Positions 49,620 to 58,476 of a DNA stretch of 64,000 nucleotides are shown piece by piece. The notes under the pieces are model-generated. The model was not told the DNA's origin, did not search any database, and was given only the letters and a program-made list of their open reading frames with translations. The position numbers and the translations under genes are program-made. This DNA comes from JALOLV01 sp046295175. GTDB taxonomy: Bacteria > Bacteroidota > Bacteroidia > Cytophagales > Spirosomataceae. The stretch covers positions 1 to 64,000 of the forward strand of contig JBKBNY010000006.1 of assembly GCA_046295175.1 (NCBI GenBank), written 5' to 3'. Position 1 is the first letter of the stretch, and each line of letters begins with the position of its first letter.

Positions 49620-52284
49620 TTTTGGACTTGGTATTCTTTCAATTTATTATCTTGGCTTACTCTTTATAGTAGCTTATTGGGCTGAGAGTTCGGCTAATAA
49701 AAATAAAAGTTTGGTGAATAATCCTTACGTTTATTCACTCTCATTAGCGGTTTATTGCACCGCATGGACGTTCTTTGGCAGTGTGGGTAGAGCAGTTAGC
49801 AACGGCTTAGAATATCTGACGGTTTACATCGGACCAACGCTCATGATGCCTCTTTGGTGGCTCGTCATGCGTAAAATCATCCGAATCAGTAAGTTACAGC
49901 GAATAACTAATATTGCCGATTTTATTTCGTCGAGATACGGTAAAAACCGCACGCTTGGAGTAATGGTTACAGTTTTTTGCTTGTTGGCGTGTGTTCCATA
50001 TATTTCACTTCAACTAAAAGCAATAAGCAATAGTTTTAGTATAATTACAGGTACTTCTACGAAAGGATTTATTGGTATCCTGAACGATAATACATTTTAT
50101 GTAGCATTGATTCTGATATTGTTTACCATCCTTTTCGGAACTCGCAAAGTAGAAGCAACCGAAAGGCACGAAGGCTTAGTTTTTGCCATCGCCGTAGAGT
50201 CGGGTATAAAGTTAGTGGCATTTTTGATGGTCGGTATTTATATTACCTACTTCGTTTTTGATGGTTTTGAGGATGTTTTCGGCAAAACAGCATTAAAAGC
50301 TGAGACATTGAGTCGAATTACTAAAATTAGCAACGAATCGGATTGGTTTTGGCATGTTTTTGCATCTATGATGGCAATTATGTTTTTGCCGAGGCAGTTT
50401 CAAGTTGCGGTTATCGAAAATTATGACGAAAAGCACTTAAATCGTGCGATGTGGTTGTTTCCACTTTATATGTTGCTCATCAACATTTTTGTGATTCCGA
50501 TTGCATTGGGTGGTGAGTTAATTTTTACAAATAATCAAGTTAGTCCAGATAATTACGTTTTGGCGATTCCGCAGCATTTCAAAAACGAACATTTAGTGAA
50601 TTTTACTTACATCGGTGGTTTTTCGGCAGCAACAAGTATGATTGTGGTTGAGACCATTGCAATAAGCCTGATGGTTAGTAATAATTTGATAATGCCGCTT
50701 ATTTTGAGTAGCCAAAAACTAAAGAATAATTTCAGTCAAAATCCAACTGTTTATGTACAAGCAATTCGCCGAGTTTCAATTTTCTTGATTATTTTCTTAG
50801 GATACTTGTACTTTAAATTTGTTAGCCAAAAATTCTCGTTGGTTTCGCTTGGATTGGTTTCGTTTGTCGCAGTTTCACAATTTGCTCCATCAATTATTGG
50901 TGGTATTTATTGGAAACGTGGTAATCAGATGGGAGCTAAAGTGGGATTGGCTATCGGATTCTTTATTTGGTTTTTTACATTGATTTTGCCTTCGATGATT
51001 AGTGCAGGTTATCTGCCTAAATCAATTGTTGAGTCTGGACTCGGCGGAATTGAATTTTTGAATCCATTTCATTTATTTGGAATGACTGGGCTTGATGAAA
51101 TCTCTCATGCTTTGTTTTGGTCTTTATCGCTCAATATTATTTTTTATGGTTTAGTTTCAATTTTTACCGAGCAGAATTCGATTGAGCATAACCAGGCTGT
51201 ACTGTTTGTAGATGTTTTTAATTATTCTGAAACTCAGCAAAATTCGACAGTTTGGAAGGGAAAAGCCTTGATAACTGACATAAAGAGCCTTTTGATTAGC
51301 TTTTTGGGCGAAACCAGAACCGAAAAAATTGTAAGAACATTTGCCCAAAAAAATAATATCAACCTCAAAAACCAGTATGCAGACCCACGATTAGTAACGT
51401 ATTCTGAAAAACTATTGGCTGGTATTGTTGGTACGGCTTCGGCCCGAATCATGGTTTCATCAGTGGCAAAAGAAGAGAAAATTTCGCTTGAGGAAGTAGT
51501 TGAGATTCTAAAAAAATCGCAAGAATTATTGGCTCTTAATAAAGAACTTCAACGAAAATCGGATGAAATGAAAGTTTTGACTGAGCAATTGCAACGGAAT
51601 GATAGATTGAAAGATGATTTTCTTTCGACAGTCACGCACGAAATCAGAACACCATTGACATCAATTAAGGCATTATCAGAAATTCTGTTTGATAATCCAG
51701 ATTTAGAAATTGAAGAACGTCAACATTTTTTGAATACAATCGTTAAAGAATCTGACAGGTTGAGTCGTTTGATAAATCAGGTTTTGGATTTAGAAAAATT
51801 TGATTCGGGCAAATTAAAACTCAATACTGAATTGATTGATGTAGTTGAAATCATCAAAGAATCAATCGAAAGTATTGAGCAATTGGCAAAAGAAAAGAAA
51901 ATCGAATTGATATTTATTTCTGAAAATGTCGTGCCTAAAATTCAAGGCGACTTTGACCGAATTATGCAAGTAGTTTTGAATCTGCTCTCCAATGCTATCA
52001 AATTTACCGAAGCTGGAAAAGGTGATGTAACGATTCAGACTTTTCAAGAAGATAATCAAATTATTGTAAGTGTCCAAGACAACGGACAAGGGGTATCAGA
52101 AGAATTTAGAAATTTGATTTTTGAAAAATTCTATCAAGCCGATAACCAAATGATTAGAAAGCCAAAGGGTAGCGGACTCGGTTTGGCAATTTCTAAAAAA
52201 ATTATTGAATTACACAATGGTAAAATTTGGGTTGAAGGTAATGCAAATGGAGGTTCAAACTTTATATTTACATTGCCAATTTAA
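49612..52284 (+). CDS. Na+/solute symporter-like sensor histidine kinase (CbrA/CrbS type)
   Basis: 890 residues. The first 530 form an SSS-family symporter-like domain with about 13 helices (SLAVYCTAWTFFGSVGRA at about 43-60, NIADFISSRYGKNRTLG, RKVEATERHEGLVFAIAVESG, MFLPRQFQVAVIENYDE). A STAC-like linker (about 560-650) and coiled coil follow. HisKA has H676 in STVTHEIRTPL, and the ATPase domain has NLLSNAIKFTE, DNGQGVSEE and GSGLGLAISKK. I see no PAS domain. CrbS and CbrA are related kinases controlling acetate or carbon use in other phyla. It overlaps the small protein upstream by 8 bp and the regulator follows 23 bp later. Confidence 0.92.
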   Translation: MNNFGLGILSIYYLGLLFIVAYWAESSANKNKSLVNNPYVYSLSLAVYCTAWTFFGSVGRAVSNGLEYLTVYIGPTLMMPLWWLVMRKIIRISKLQRITNIADFISSRYGKNRTLGVMVTVFCLLACVPYISLQLKAISNSFSIITGTSTKGFIGILNDNTFYVALILILFTILFGTRKVEATERHEGLVFAIAVESGIKLVAFLMVGIYITYFVFDGFEDVFGKTALKAETLSRITKISNESDWFWHVFASMMAIMFLPRQFQVAVIENYDEKHLNRAMWLFPLYMLLINIFVIPIALGGELIFTNNQVSPDNYVLAIPQHFKNEHLVNFTYIGGFSAATSMIVVETIAISLMVSNNLIMPLILSSQKLKNNFSQNPTVYVQAIRRVSIFLIIFLGYLYFKFVSQKFSLVSLGLVSFVAVSQFAPSIIGGIYWKRGNQMGAKVGLAIGFFIWFFTLILPSMISAGYLPKSIVESGLGGIEFLNPFHLFGMTGLDEISHALFWSLSLNIIFYGLVSIFTEQNSIEHNQAVLFVDVFNYSETQQNSTVWKGKALITDIKSLLISFLGETRTEKIVRTFAQKNNINLKNQYADPRLVTYSEKLLAGIVGTASARIMVSSVAKEEKISLEEVVEILKKSQELLALNKELQRKSDEMKVLTEQLQRNDRLKDDFLSTVTHEIRTPLTSIKALSEILFDNPDLEIEERQHFLNTIVKESDRLSRLINQVLDLEKFDSGKLKLNTELIDVVEIIKESIESIEQLAKEKKIELIFISENVVPKIQGDFDRIMQVVLNLLSNAIKFTEAGKGDVTIQTFQEDNQIIVSVQDNGQGVSEEFRNLIFEKFYQADNQMIRKPKGSGLGLAISKKIIELHNGKIWVEGNANGGSNFIFTLPI

Positions 52285-52292
52285 TTTTAGTG

Positions 52293-52298
52293 AGGAGG
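52293..52298 (+). promoter_or_regulatory. Strong Shine-Dalgarno of the receiver gene
   Basis: AGGAGG lies 9 nt before the ATG at 52308 and decides that start over the GTG at 52290. Such a full Shine-Dalgarno is unusual in Bacteroidota. Confidence 0.7.
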
Positions 52299-52307
52299 AA
52301 AAATTTT

Positions 52308-52694
52308 ATGAAAAAAGACATTAAGGTTTTAGTTGTTGATGACGAGCCAAATATTCTATTATCATTGGAGTTTTTAATGAAAAAAGAAGGTTTTTTGGTT
52401 TTCATAGCTCGTGATGGTGAGGAGGCCTTTGAGATTATCCGTCGTGAAAAGCCTCAGATAGTTTTGCTTGATATTATGATGCCCAAGGTTGATGGTTATC
52501 AAGTTTGTAGATTTATTAGAGAAGATACCGATTTTAACCACGCTAAGGTTGTTTTTTTAAGTGCAAAGAGCAAAGAAGTCGATATTGAGAAAGGTTACGA
52601 AATCGGGGCCGATTTGTATATTCCAAAACCATTTTCAACCCGCGATTTAGTAAAAAAAGTAAACTTATTAGCTACCGACGTTCTTGCTGCTTAA
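52308..52694 (+). CDS. Single-domain response regulator (receiver only)
   Basis: 128 residues from the ATG behind AGGAGG. It has the acidic pair D11-D12, phosphorylation site D55 in VLLDIMMPKVDG, the Ser in FLSAKS and Lys in IPKPFS. The protein ends after the receiver, with no DNA-binding or enzymatic output. It lies 23 bp after the symporter-kinase gene and is its obvious phosphate acceptor. It must act by protein contact or pass phosphate onward, unlike CrbR/CbrB, which bind DNA. The acyl-CoA ligase genes follow. Confidence 0.93.
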   Translation: MKKDIKVLVVDDEPNILLSLEFLMKKEGFLVFIARDGEEAFEIIRREKPQIVLLDIMMPKVDGYQVCRFIREDTDFNHAKVVFLSAKSKEVDIEKGYEIGADLYIPKPFSTRDLVKKVNLLATDVLAA

Positions 52695-52869
52695 CTGTTT
52701 TGATTCAAACACACAACTGAGTAATCATTTGAAGATAGTTATCGCAACGGCAAAATTTCCGTTAATCGAATTCCGTAACTGCTACTTGTATTTTAGAATT
52801 TCGCACGAATAACTATTAACGAATAACTTATAACTATAAATACTTGTACAACAAAACTACAATTGTGTT

Positions 52870-54765
52870 ATGAACTACGATGAGTTCTATCGAAAAAGTA
52901 TTGATGATAAAGTCGGTTTTTGGAGCGAACAAGCATCGAAATTGGCGTGGTACAAAGCTCCACAAAAGATATTGTCTAAAGATAAAAATGGTTTTTATAG
53001 ATGGTTTAAAGGCGGTAAACTTAACACGTGCTATTTAGCGTTAGACTACCATATTGAACAGGGACGTGGTAAGCAAACAGCATTTATTTATGATTCGCCA
53101 GTAACCAATACAATTACGAAATTTACCTATAATCAAGTAAAACGACAAGTTGCAAAAATTGCCGGAGCATTAAAGAATTTAGATGTAAAAAAGGGCGATA
53201 CTGTCGTTATTTATATGCCAATGGTTCCAGAAGCAACATTTTCAATGCTTGCTTGTGCCAGGCTTGGGGCTATACATTCAGTTGTTTTTGGTGGATTTGC
53301 TCCTCATGAATTAGCTATAAGAATTGACGATGCTAAGCCAAAAGTTATCATTTCTGCTTCATGCGGCATCGAATTTGATAAAATTATTCCATACAAACCA
53401 TTGCTCGATGATGCCATTAATCAAGCCGAACATAAACCCGACAATTGCATCATTTTGCAACGACCTATGTGTGAGGCTTCTCTTCTTGAAAACCGAGATT
53501 TAGATTTTGAGCAGGTAGTTGCGGCTTCAAAACCAGCAAAATGTGTAAAAGTTGATGCAACCGACCCTCTTTACATTTTATATACTTCGGGTACAACTGG
53601 TAAACCAAAAGGAATTGTAAGAGATAATGGTGGACATGCTGTTGCGATGCGTTTTTCGATGGAATATGTTTACAACGTAAAAGCAGGAGATGTTTTTTGG
53701 GCGGCATCTGACGTGGGTTGGGTAGTTGGGCATTCGTACATTGTTTATGCTCCTTTGATTATGGGTTGTACGAGTATTATATTTGAAGGAAAACCAATCC
53801 GAACGCCTGATGCTGGTACATTTTGGCGGGTAATTGCACAACACAAAGTCAATACATTTTTTACTGCTCCAACGGCATTTCGGGCAATTAAAAAAGAAGA
53901 CCCCGAAGCTCTTTTGAAGAAAAAATACAATCTGAAATCTTTGAAGGCTATATTTGTAGCTGGCGAGCGTTGCGACCCTCCGACACTCGAATGGTTACAG
54001 GATATTTCAAAACTTCCTGTAATTGACCATTGGTGGCAGACCGAAACTGGTTGGAGTATTGTGGCAAATATGATGGGTGTTGAGCAATTTCCTATCAAGG
54101 CTGGTTCGGCGACAAAACCGGTTTGTGGTTACGATGTTCAGATTTTGAGCGAAAAAGGTCGTAAACTTGGCAAAAACAAAGAAGGCTATGTGGCTATTAA
54201 GTTACCGCTTCCGCCGGGTACTTTGCCAACCCTTTGGAATGATAATGAACGATTTAAGCATTCGTATCTCAAGAAATTTAAAGGATATTATCTATCTGGT
54301 GATGGTGGTTACATCGACGAAGACGGATATGTATTTATTATGGGTAGGGTAGATGATGTAATTAATGTTTCTGGCCACCGCCTCTCGACAGGTGAAATGG
54401 AAGAAATTATTGGTTATCATCCCGCAATTGCTGAAAGTGCCGTTATTGGTATTGCGGATGAACTTCGAGGTCAACGACCAATCGGGTTTGTGGTTTTGAA
54501 AGACGGAAAAAACATTGCAGAAAACCAGATTGAGGAAGATTTAGTGGGTTTGATTCGTGACAAAATCGGTGCGGTTGCCTATTTCAGAAATGCCCTCGTA
54601 GTAAAGCGTTTACCTAAAACTCGGTCGGGTAAAATTTTAAGAAAAACTATGCGTCAAATTGTTGATGGCGAGCAATATTCGATTCCTTCAACCATTGATG
54701 ATGTAAATATTTTAAATGAGATTGAAGAATGTGCAAGAAATCGTAAAATTGGCATTTTTCAATGA
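52870..54765 (+). CDS. prpE: Propionyl-CoA synthetase-like acyl-CoA ligase
   Basis: 631 residues of the AMP-forming acyl-CoA synthetase family. Its start (NYDEFYRKSIDDKVGFWSEQ) and the A3 loop ILYTSGTTGKPKGIVRDNGG (about 236-255) are those of PrpE-type enzymes. Further motifs are WWQTETGWS (about 396-404), YLSGDGGYIDEDGYVFIMGR (about 475-494) and the C-terminal PKTRSGKILRK, whose Lys is catalytic and commonly acetylated. It activates propionate, perhaps also acetate, to the CoA ester. It lies 175 bp after the receiver gene and upstream of acs, in the same carboxylate locus. Confidence 0.85.
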   Translation: MNYDEFYRKSIDDKVGFWSEQASKLAWYKAPQKILSKDKNGFYRWFKGGKLNTCYLALDYHIEQGRGKQTAFIYDSPVTNTITKFTYNQVKRQVAKIAGALKNLDVKKGDTVVIYMPMVPEATFSMLACARLGAIHSVVFGGFAPHELAIRIDDAKPKVIISASCGIEFDKIIPYKPLLDDAINQAEHKPDNCIILQRPMCEASLLENRDLDFEQVVAASKPAKCVKVDATDPLYILYTSGTTGKPKGIVRDNGGHAVAMRFSMEYVYNVKAGDVFWAASDVGWVVGHSYIVYAPLIMGCTSIIFEGKPIRTPDAGTFWRVIAQHKVNTFFTAPTAFRAIKKEDPEALLKKKYNLKSLKAIFVAGERCDPPTLEWLQDISKLPVIDHWWQTETGWSIVANMMGVEQFPIKAGSATKPVCGYDVQILSEKGRKLGKNKEGYVAIKLPLPPGTLPTLWNDNERFKHSYLKKFKGYYLSGDGGYIDEDGYVFIMGRVDDVINVSGHRLSTGEMEEIIGYHPAIAESAVIGIADELRGQRPIGFVVLKDGKNIAENQIEEDLVGLIRDKIGAVAYFRNALVVKRLPKTRSGKILRKTMRQIVDGEQYSIPSTIDDVNILNEIEECARNRKIGIFQ

Positions 54766-54782
54766 TAAATTACTAACTGATG

Positions 54783-54822
54783 CTCAAAATAATCTGGATA
54801 ATTACTTTTCAATTATTTTGAG
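54783..54822 (+). terminator. Hairpin after the prpE-like gene
   Basis: CTCAAAATAAT (54783-54793) and ATTATTTTGAG (54812-54822) form a perfect 11-bp but AU-rich stem, without a T-run. A weak terminator at best. Confidence 0.5.
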
Positions 54823-54850
54823 TACGATAATTTGTTGAGTTGTAATTTTG
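54817..54850 (+). promoter_or_regulatory. Putative acs promoter
   Basis: TTTG at 54817-54820 and TAATTTTG at 54843-54850, 22 nt apart, fit the consensus. It would give acs a leader of about 165 nt. Confidence 0.45.
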
Positions 54851-55023
54851 AAGCAATGTTAGATTCTTAAAAGGTGTCTTATTGCACGCTACCAAGGTCG
54901 GACGATAGTCAGACCGATATACGTTCAAATTTTGACGGTTCTAATATCGAAGAAACAAATTCAACCATTAACAAACTTTTATTTTCTTAATTTATTCAAT
55001 TATTACCTCTTAAATTTATTCCA

Positions 55024-56925
55024 ATGAAAATTACAGATTTTAACGATTACCAAGCTCAATACAAACATTCGGTTGAGGACCCTGAGGGATTTTGGGCTGA
55101 GATTGCTGCCAATAACTTTGTTTGGCGTAAACCTTGGAAGAAAGTGCTTAACTGGAATTTTAGCGAACCTAAAATTGAATGGTTTGTTGGAGGTAAACTC
55201 AATATTACAGAAAACTGTCTTGATAGACACGTTCATGATAAACCTCATCAACCAGCAATCATTTGGGAAGCCAACGACCCAAACGAAGAATCTATTACAT
55301 TGACTTACAGACAATTATACGAACGTGTTTGCCGTTTTGCCAATGTTTTGAAACGTAATGGAATCAAAAAAGGCGATAGAGTTTGTATTTATATGCCAAT
55401 GATTCCCGAACTCGCTGTTGCTGTTTTGGCTTGTGCCAGAATCGGTGCGATTCATTCGGTAGTTTTTGGTGGATTCTCTGCTTCTTCAATTGCTGATAGA
55501 ATTAATGATTCTCAATGCGTCGCTGTAATCACTACCGACGGAGCGGTTCGTGGTGCAAAGGCAATCCCGATGAAAGATACCGTTGATGATGCTTTAATCG
55601 GTTGTCCATCCGTTAAAAAAGTTATTGTTGCAACCCGCACTCGCACCCCAGTAAGTATGATTAAAGGTCGTGATGTATGGTGGGAAGAAGAAGAAAAACA
55701 CGTAACCGCCGAATGCCCTGCCGAAGAAATGGATTCCGAAGACCCGTTATTCATCCTTTATACCTCTGGTTCAACGGGTAAACCCAAAGGCGTGGTTCAT
55801 ACAATAGGCGGATATATGGTATTTTCGGCTTATACATTTCTGAATGTTTTTCAGTACAAACCAGGTTGGATTCATTTCTGTACTGCCGACATCGGTTGGA
55901 TTACGGGTCATTCATATATTGTTTACGGCCCGTTGGCAAATGGAGCGACAACTTTGATGTTTGAAGGTGTACCAACTTACCCCGATGCGGGTCGTTTTTG
56001 GGATATTGTAGATAAACACAAAGTTGATATTCTATATACTGCCCCAACTGCTATTCGCTCATTAATGGGATTTGGACTTGAATATGTAAACGATAAAGAT
56101 TTAAGTTCGCTCAAAGTACTTGGCTCGGTTGGTGAACCTATCAACGAAGAGGCTTGGAATTGGTACAATGAAAATATCGGAAAAGGTAAATGCCCGATTG
56201 TTGATACTTGGTGGCAAACCGAAACGGGTGGTATTTTGATTTCTCCATTGGCAGGAATCACCAAAACAAAACCTGCATTTGCTACGCTTCCATTGCCAGG
56301 GGTACAACCAATTTTGGTTGATGAAAACGGTGTTGAGATTCAAGGTAACGGTGTAAATGGTAACCTTTGTATCAAATTCCCATTCCCTTCGATGATACGA
56401 ACCACTTGGGGCGACCATGAACGTTGCCGAACAACATACTTCTCAACCTATCAAAACCTTTATTTTACTGGTGATGGTTGTTTGAGAGATGAAGACGGAT
56501 ATTACCGAATCACTGGGCGGGTTGATGATGTATTAAATGTTTCGGGTCACCGAATTGGTACGGCTGAGGTTGAAAACGCCATCAATATGCACACAGGAGT
56601 TGTAGAATCGGCGATTGTTGGTTATCCTCACGATATAAAAGGACAAGGAATTTATGCTTATGTAATTTGTGAATCGATGGTTCATGACGAAGAATTAACG
56701 CGTAGAGATATTTTGGCAACGGTTTCGAGAGTGATTGGGCCAATCGCTAAACCTGATAGAATCCAGTTTGTGAGCGGTTTACCAAAAACCCGTTCGGGAA
56801 AAATCATGCGACGAATCTTACGCAAAATTGCTGAAGGCGAAACTTCAAACCTCGGCGATACATCTACTTTGCTCGACCCATCGGTTGTTGACGAAATTAA
56901 AGCTGGTGCTGAGGCATTACGGTAG
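55024..56925 (+). CDS. acs: Acetyl-CoA synthetase (AMP-forming)
   Basis: 633 residues. It makes acetyl-CoA from acetate, ATP and CoA through acetyl-AMP. Motifs are FILYTSGSTGKPKGVVHTIG (about 242-261), WWQTETGGILISP (about 399-411), YFTGDGCLRDEDGYYRITGR (about 480-499) and PKTRSGKIMRRILRK (about 590-604), whose Lys is the usual acetylation site. The segment YKHSVEDPEGFWAEIA at the start is typical of Acs. It is separated from the prpE-like gene by 258 bp with a likely promoter, so the two ligases may be separately regulated. Confidence 0.95.
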   Translation: MKITDFNDYQAQYKHSVEDPEGFWAEIAANNFVWRKPWKKVLNWNFSEPKIEWFVGGKLNITENCLDRHVHDKPHQPAIIWEANDPNEESITLTYRQLYERVCRFANVLKRNGIKKGDRVCIYMPMIPELAVAVLACARIGAIHSVVFGGFSASSIADRINDSQCVAVITTDGAVRGAKAIPMKDTVDDALIGCPSVKKVIVATRTRTPVSMIKGRDVWWEEEEKHVTAECPAEEMDSEDPLFILYTSGSTGKPKGVVHTIGGYMVFSAYTFLNVFQYKPGWIHFCTADIGWITGHSYIVYGPLANGATTLMFEGVPTYPDAGRFWDIVDKHKVDILYTAPTAIRSLMGFGLEYVNDKDLSSLKVLGSVGEPINEEAWNWYNENIGKGKCPIVDTWWQTETGGILISPLAGITKTKPAFATLPLPGVQPILVDENGVEIQGNGVNGNLCIKFPFPSMIRTTWGDHERCRTTYFSTYQNLYFTGDGCLRDEDGYYRITGRVDDVLNVSGHRIGTAEVENAINMHTGVVESAIVGYPHDIKGQGIYAYVICESMVHDEELTRRDILATVSRVIGPIAKPDRIQFVSGLPKTRSGKIMRRILRKIAEGETSNLGDTSTLLDPSVVDEIKAGAEALR

Positions 56926-56975
56926 TTATTTGATTAGATTTAATTCTGAGCTATAACCATTTTCTATGTTAGACA

Positions 56976-57026
56976 AAGTTCCTCATTTTATCCGACTTTG
57001 GGTAAGGTGAGGGACTTATGTTTTTT
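56976..57026 (+). terminator. acs terminator
   Basis: AAGTTCCTCATTTTATCC and GGGTAAGGTGAGGGACTT form a long stem with G-U pairs around GACTTT, followed by a TTTTTT run. Confidence 0.7.
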
Positions 57027-57156
57027 GTATTTGTAATCCTGTATTTTTTGAGTTAAATTAGTATATCAAACTCCAAAATATAATTTTTTATATTTACTTC
57101 AATTCTGTGAGTTTTATTTGAATTTGTGTTGAAATCTAACAAATGCCACATTTATT

Positions 57157-57834
57157 ATGAACTTATTACTGACAGTATTTATTTTTTTCCATACTCCTAA
57201 GCCTTTGACGAGTATTAGTGCAAGTGATTTAAAGGATGCTATCATAGTACCGTATATTTCTGTTAATCGGGTGTATGGTGATACCAAATCCGAAAAAGAT
57301 ACCTCTGCTAATCGTTTAATTGCTGATACTTTGACAAATAGGTTTGAGCATATATATCGCATAAATAGCCGTCAACTTAAAATTCATAACTATAATCAAG
57401 CCTGGGAGATTAGACGAGAAATAGCCAATACTTTCACAAAGGCTATCAATTTGAATGGTGGCTTTGCGAAACCCAATAAGACTTTTTACAATACTGCCCA
57501 AATCCCTCCAAATCTAAAGCAGGCTCTACAATCAAATAAAGCCAAATTTGGTATTGTCTTCGTTTGCGATGCATTCTATCACGCTCAACAATATCAGAAA
57601 GAACTTAATAAACAAGCCATTCAAAGTAGTATTGCTGAGACAGTGTTTTACAATTTACTTTTTGGTCCGAGCATTTATATCAAAATACCCATCAGAGGTA
57701 AGATAATGTTGGAAACCATCATCTATGATATTGAAAAAAACAAAGTAGTTTTCTTGAATGCTCAATACTATGAAGGTAGTCTTGATATGAATAAACTTAT
57801 ACGTCAGTTTGACGACCAATTTCAAAATTTTTAA
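57157..57834 (+). CDS. Hypothetical exported protein
   Basis: 225 residues, not recognised. A short hydrophobic start (NLLLTVFIFF) may be a signal anchor, though no cleavage site is obvious. The mid part is mixed and lysine-rich. The segment AKFGIVFVCDAFYHAQQYQK (about 129-148) and the strands SIYIKIPIRGKIMLETIIYDIEKNKVV suggest an alpha/beta fold. The alternation IIYDIEKNKVVFLNAQYY resembles lipoproteins that report envelope conditions, but this is only a hint. It stands alone between acs and rpsO. Confidence 0.6.
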   Translation: MNLLLTVFIFFHTPKPLTSISASDLKDAIIVPYISVNRVYGDTKSEKDTSANRLIADTLTNRFEHIYRINSRQLKIHNYNQAWEIRREIANTFTKAINLNGGFAKPNKTFYNTAQIPPNLKQALQSNKAKFGIVFVCDAFYHAQQYQKELNKQAIQSSIAETVFYNLLFGPSIYIKIPIRGKIMLETIIYDIEKNKVVFLNAQYYEGSLDMNKLIRQFDDQFQNF

Positions 57835-57940
57835 CATAAATCCTTTAATTTATTCGCACTTACTCCGCTCAACTCAGTGAGTGATGTTATAAGGCTTCAA
57901 GCCAATAGGAACGTCATAATCCCAATAAAACCAACCATAA

Positions 57941-57972
57941 TTTGCAAATTCAAAATAATAATCCTAATTTTG
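57941..57972 (+). promoter_or_regulatory. rpsO promoter
   Basis: TTTG at 57941-57944 and TAATTTTG at 57965-57972, 20 nt apart, are a full consensus match. The ATG is 42 bp downstream. Confidence 0.65.
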
Positions 57973-58014
57973 CATCTGTTTTAATTTTTAATCATTAATC
58001 TAAGTTAACATCAA

Positions 58015-58290
58015 ATGTATTTAACTTCGGAGAAGAAAGAAGAAATCTTTGGTAGCAAAGGTTTCCAAAAGAAGACAACCGATACAGGTTCTCCAGAATC
58101 GCAAATTGCGTTATTCACATTCAGAATCGCCCACCTTACAGAGCACTTGAAGTCTCACAAACATGATTACTCTACTCGTGCAGGTTTATTGCGTTTGGTA
58201 GGTAAGCGTCGTCGTCTTCTTGATTATTTGTACAAGAAAGATATTTCTCGTTACAGAGCAATCATTGCCGAATTAGGCATCCGTAAATAA
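58015..58290 (+). CDS. rpsO: 30S ribosomal protein S15
   Basis: 91 residues, near the usual 89. The conserved DTGSPESQIALFTFRI (about 23-38), THLxxHxxDxxxRxGL segment (LTEHLKSHKHDYSTRAGLLRL) and GKRRRLLDYLYKKD (about 62-75) contact 16S rRNA helix 22 and the central junction. The pnp gene follows, the same order as in many bacteria. A terminator separates them, so pnp also needs its own promoter or read-through. Confidence 0.97.
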   Translation: MYLTSEKKEEIFGSKGFQKKTTDTGSPESQIALFTFRIAHLTEHLKSHKHDYSTRAGLLRLVGKRRRLLDYLYKKDISRYRAIIAELGIRK

Positions 58291-58302
58291 TTTACGACCA
58301 CA

Positions 58303-58336
58303 TCAGGGGATTCTTTACCGAATTCCCTGATTTTTG
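58303..58336 (+). terminator. rpsO terminator
   Basis: TCAGGGGATTC and GAATTCCCTGA form an 11-bp stem with one G-T pair, followed by TTTTTG. Confidence 0.78.
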
Positions 58337-58434
58337 TTTTTGTACTTCGGTTTTCGATACCCGAAATCAAACAACAACTCAAAACTTCAAACAAAAAACT
58401 CATTATATCCCCGCGGTAAAATAGGATAAAATTT

Positions 58435-58460
58435 ATTACGTCGGAAGCGGAAAACGTAAT
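58435..58460 (+). other. Hairpin in the pnp leader
   Basis: ATTACGT (58435-58441) and ACGTAAT (58454-58460) form a 7-bp inverted repeat around a GGAAGCGGAAA-type loop, 16 bp before pnp. It could be a regulatory stem; the stem is short. Confidence 0.35.
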
Positions 58461-58476
58461 TTAAAAACAAATCGAA

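Noticed and set aside
54890..54960. Structured RNA in the acs leader (GGTCGGACGATAGTCAGACC region)
   Set aside because: Only a 4-bp and interrupted stem can be drawn; not convincing without covariation data.
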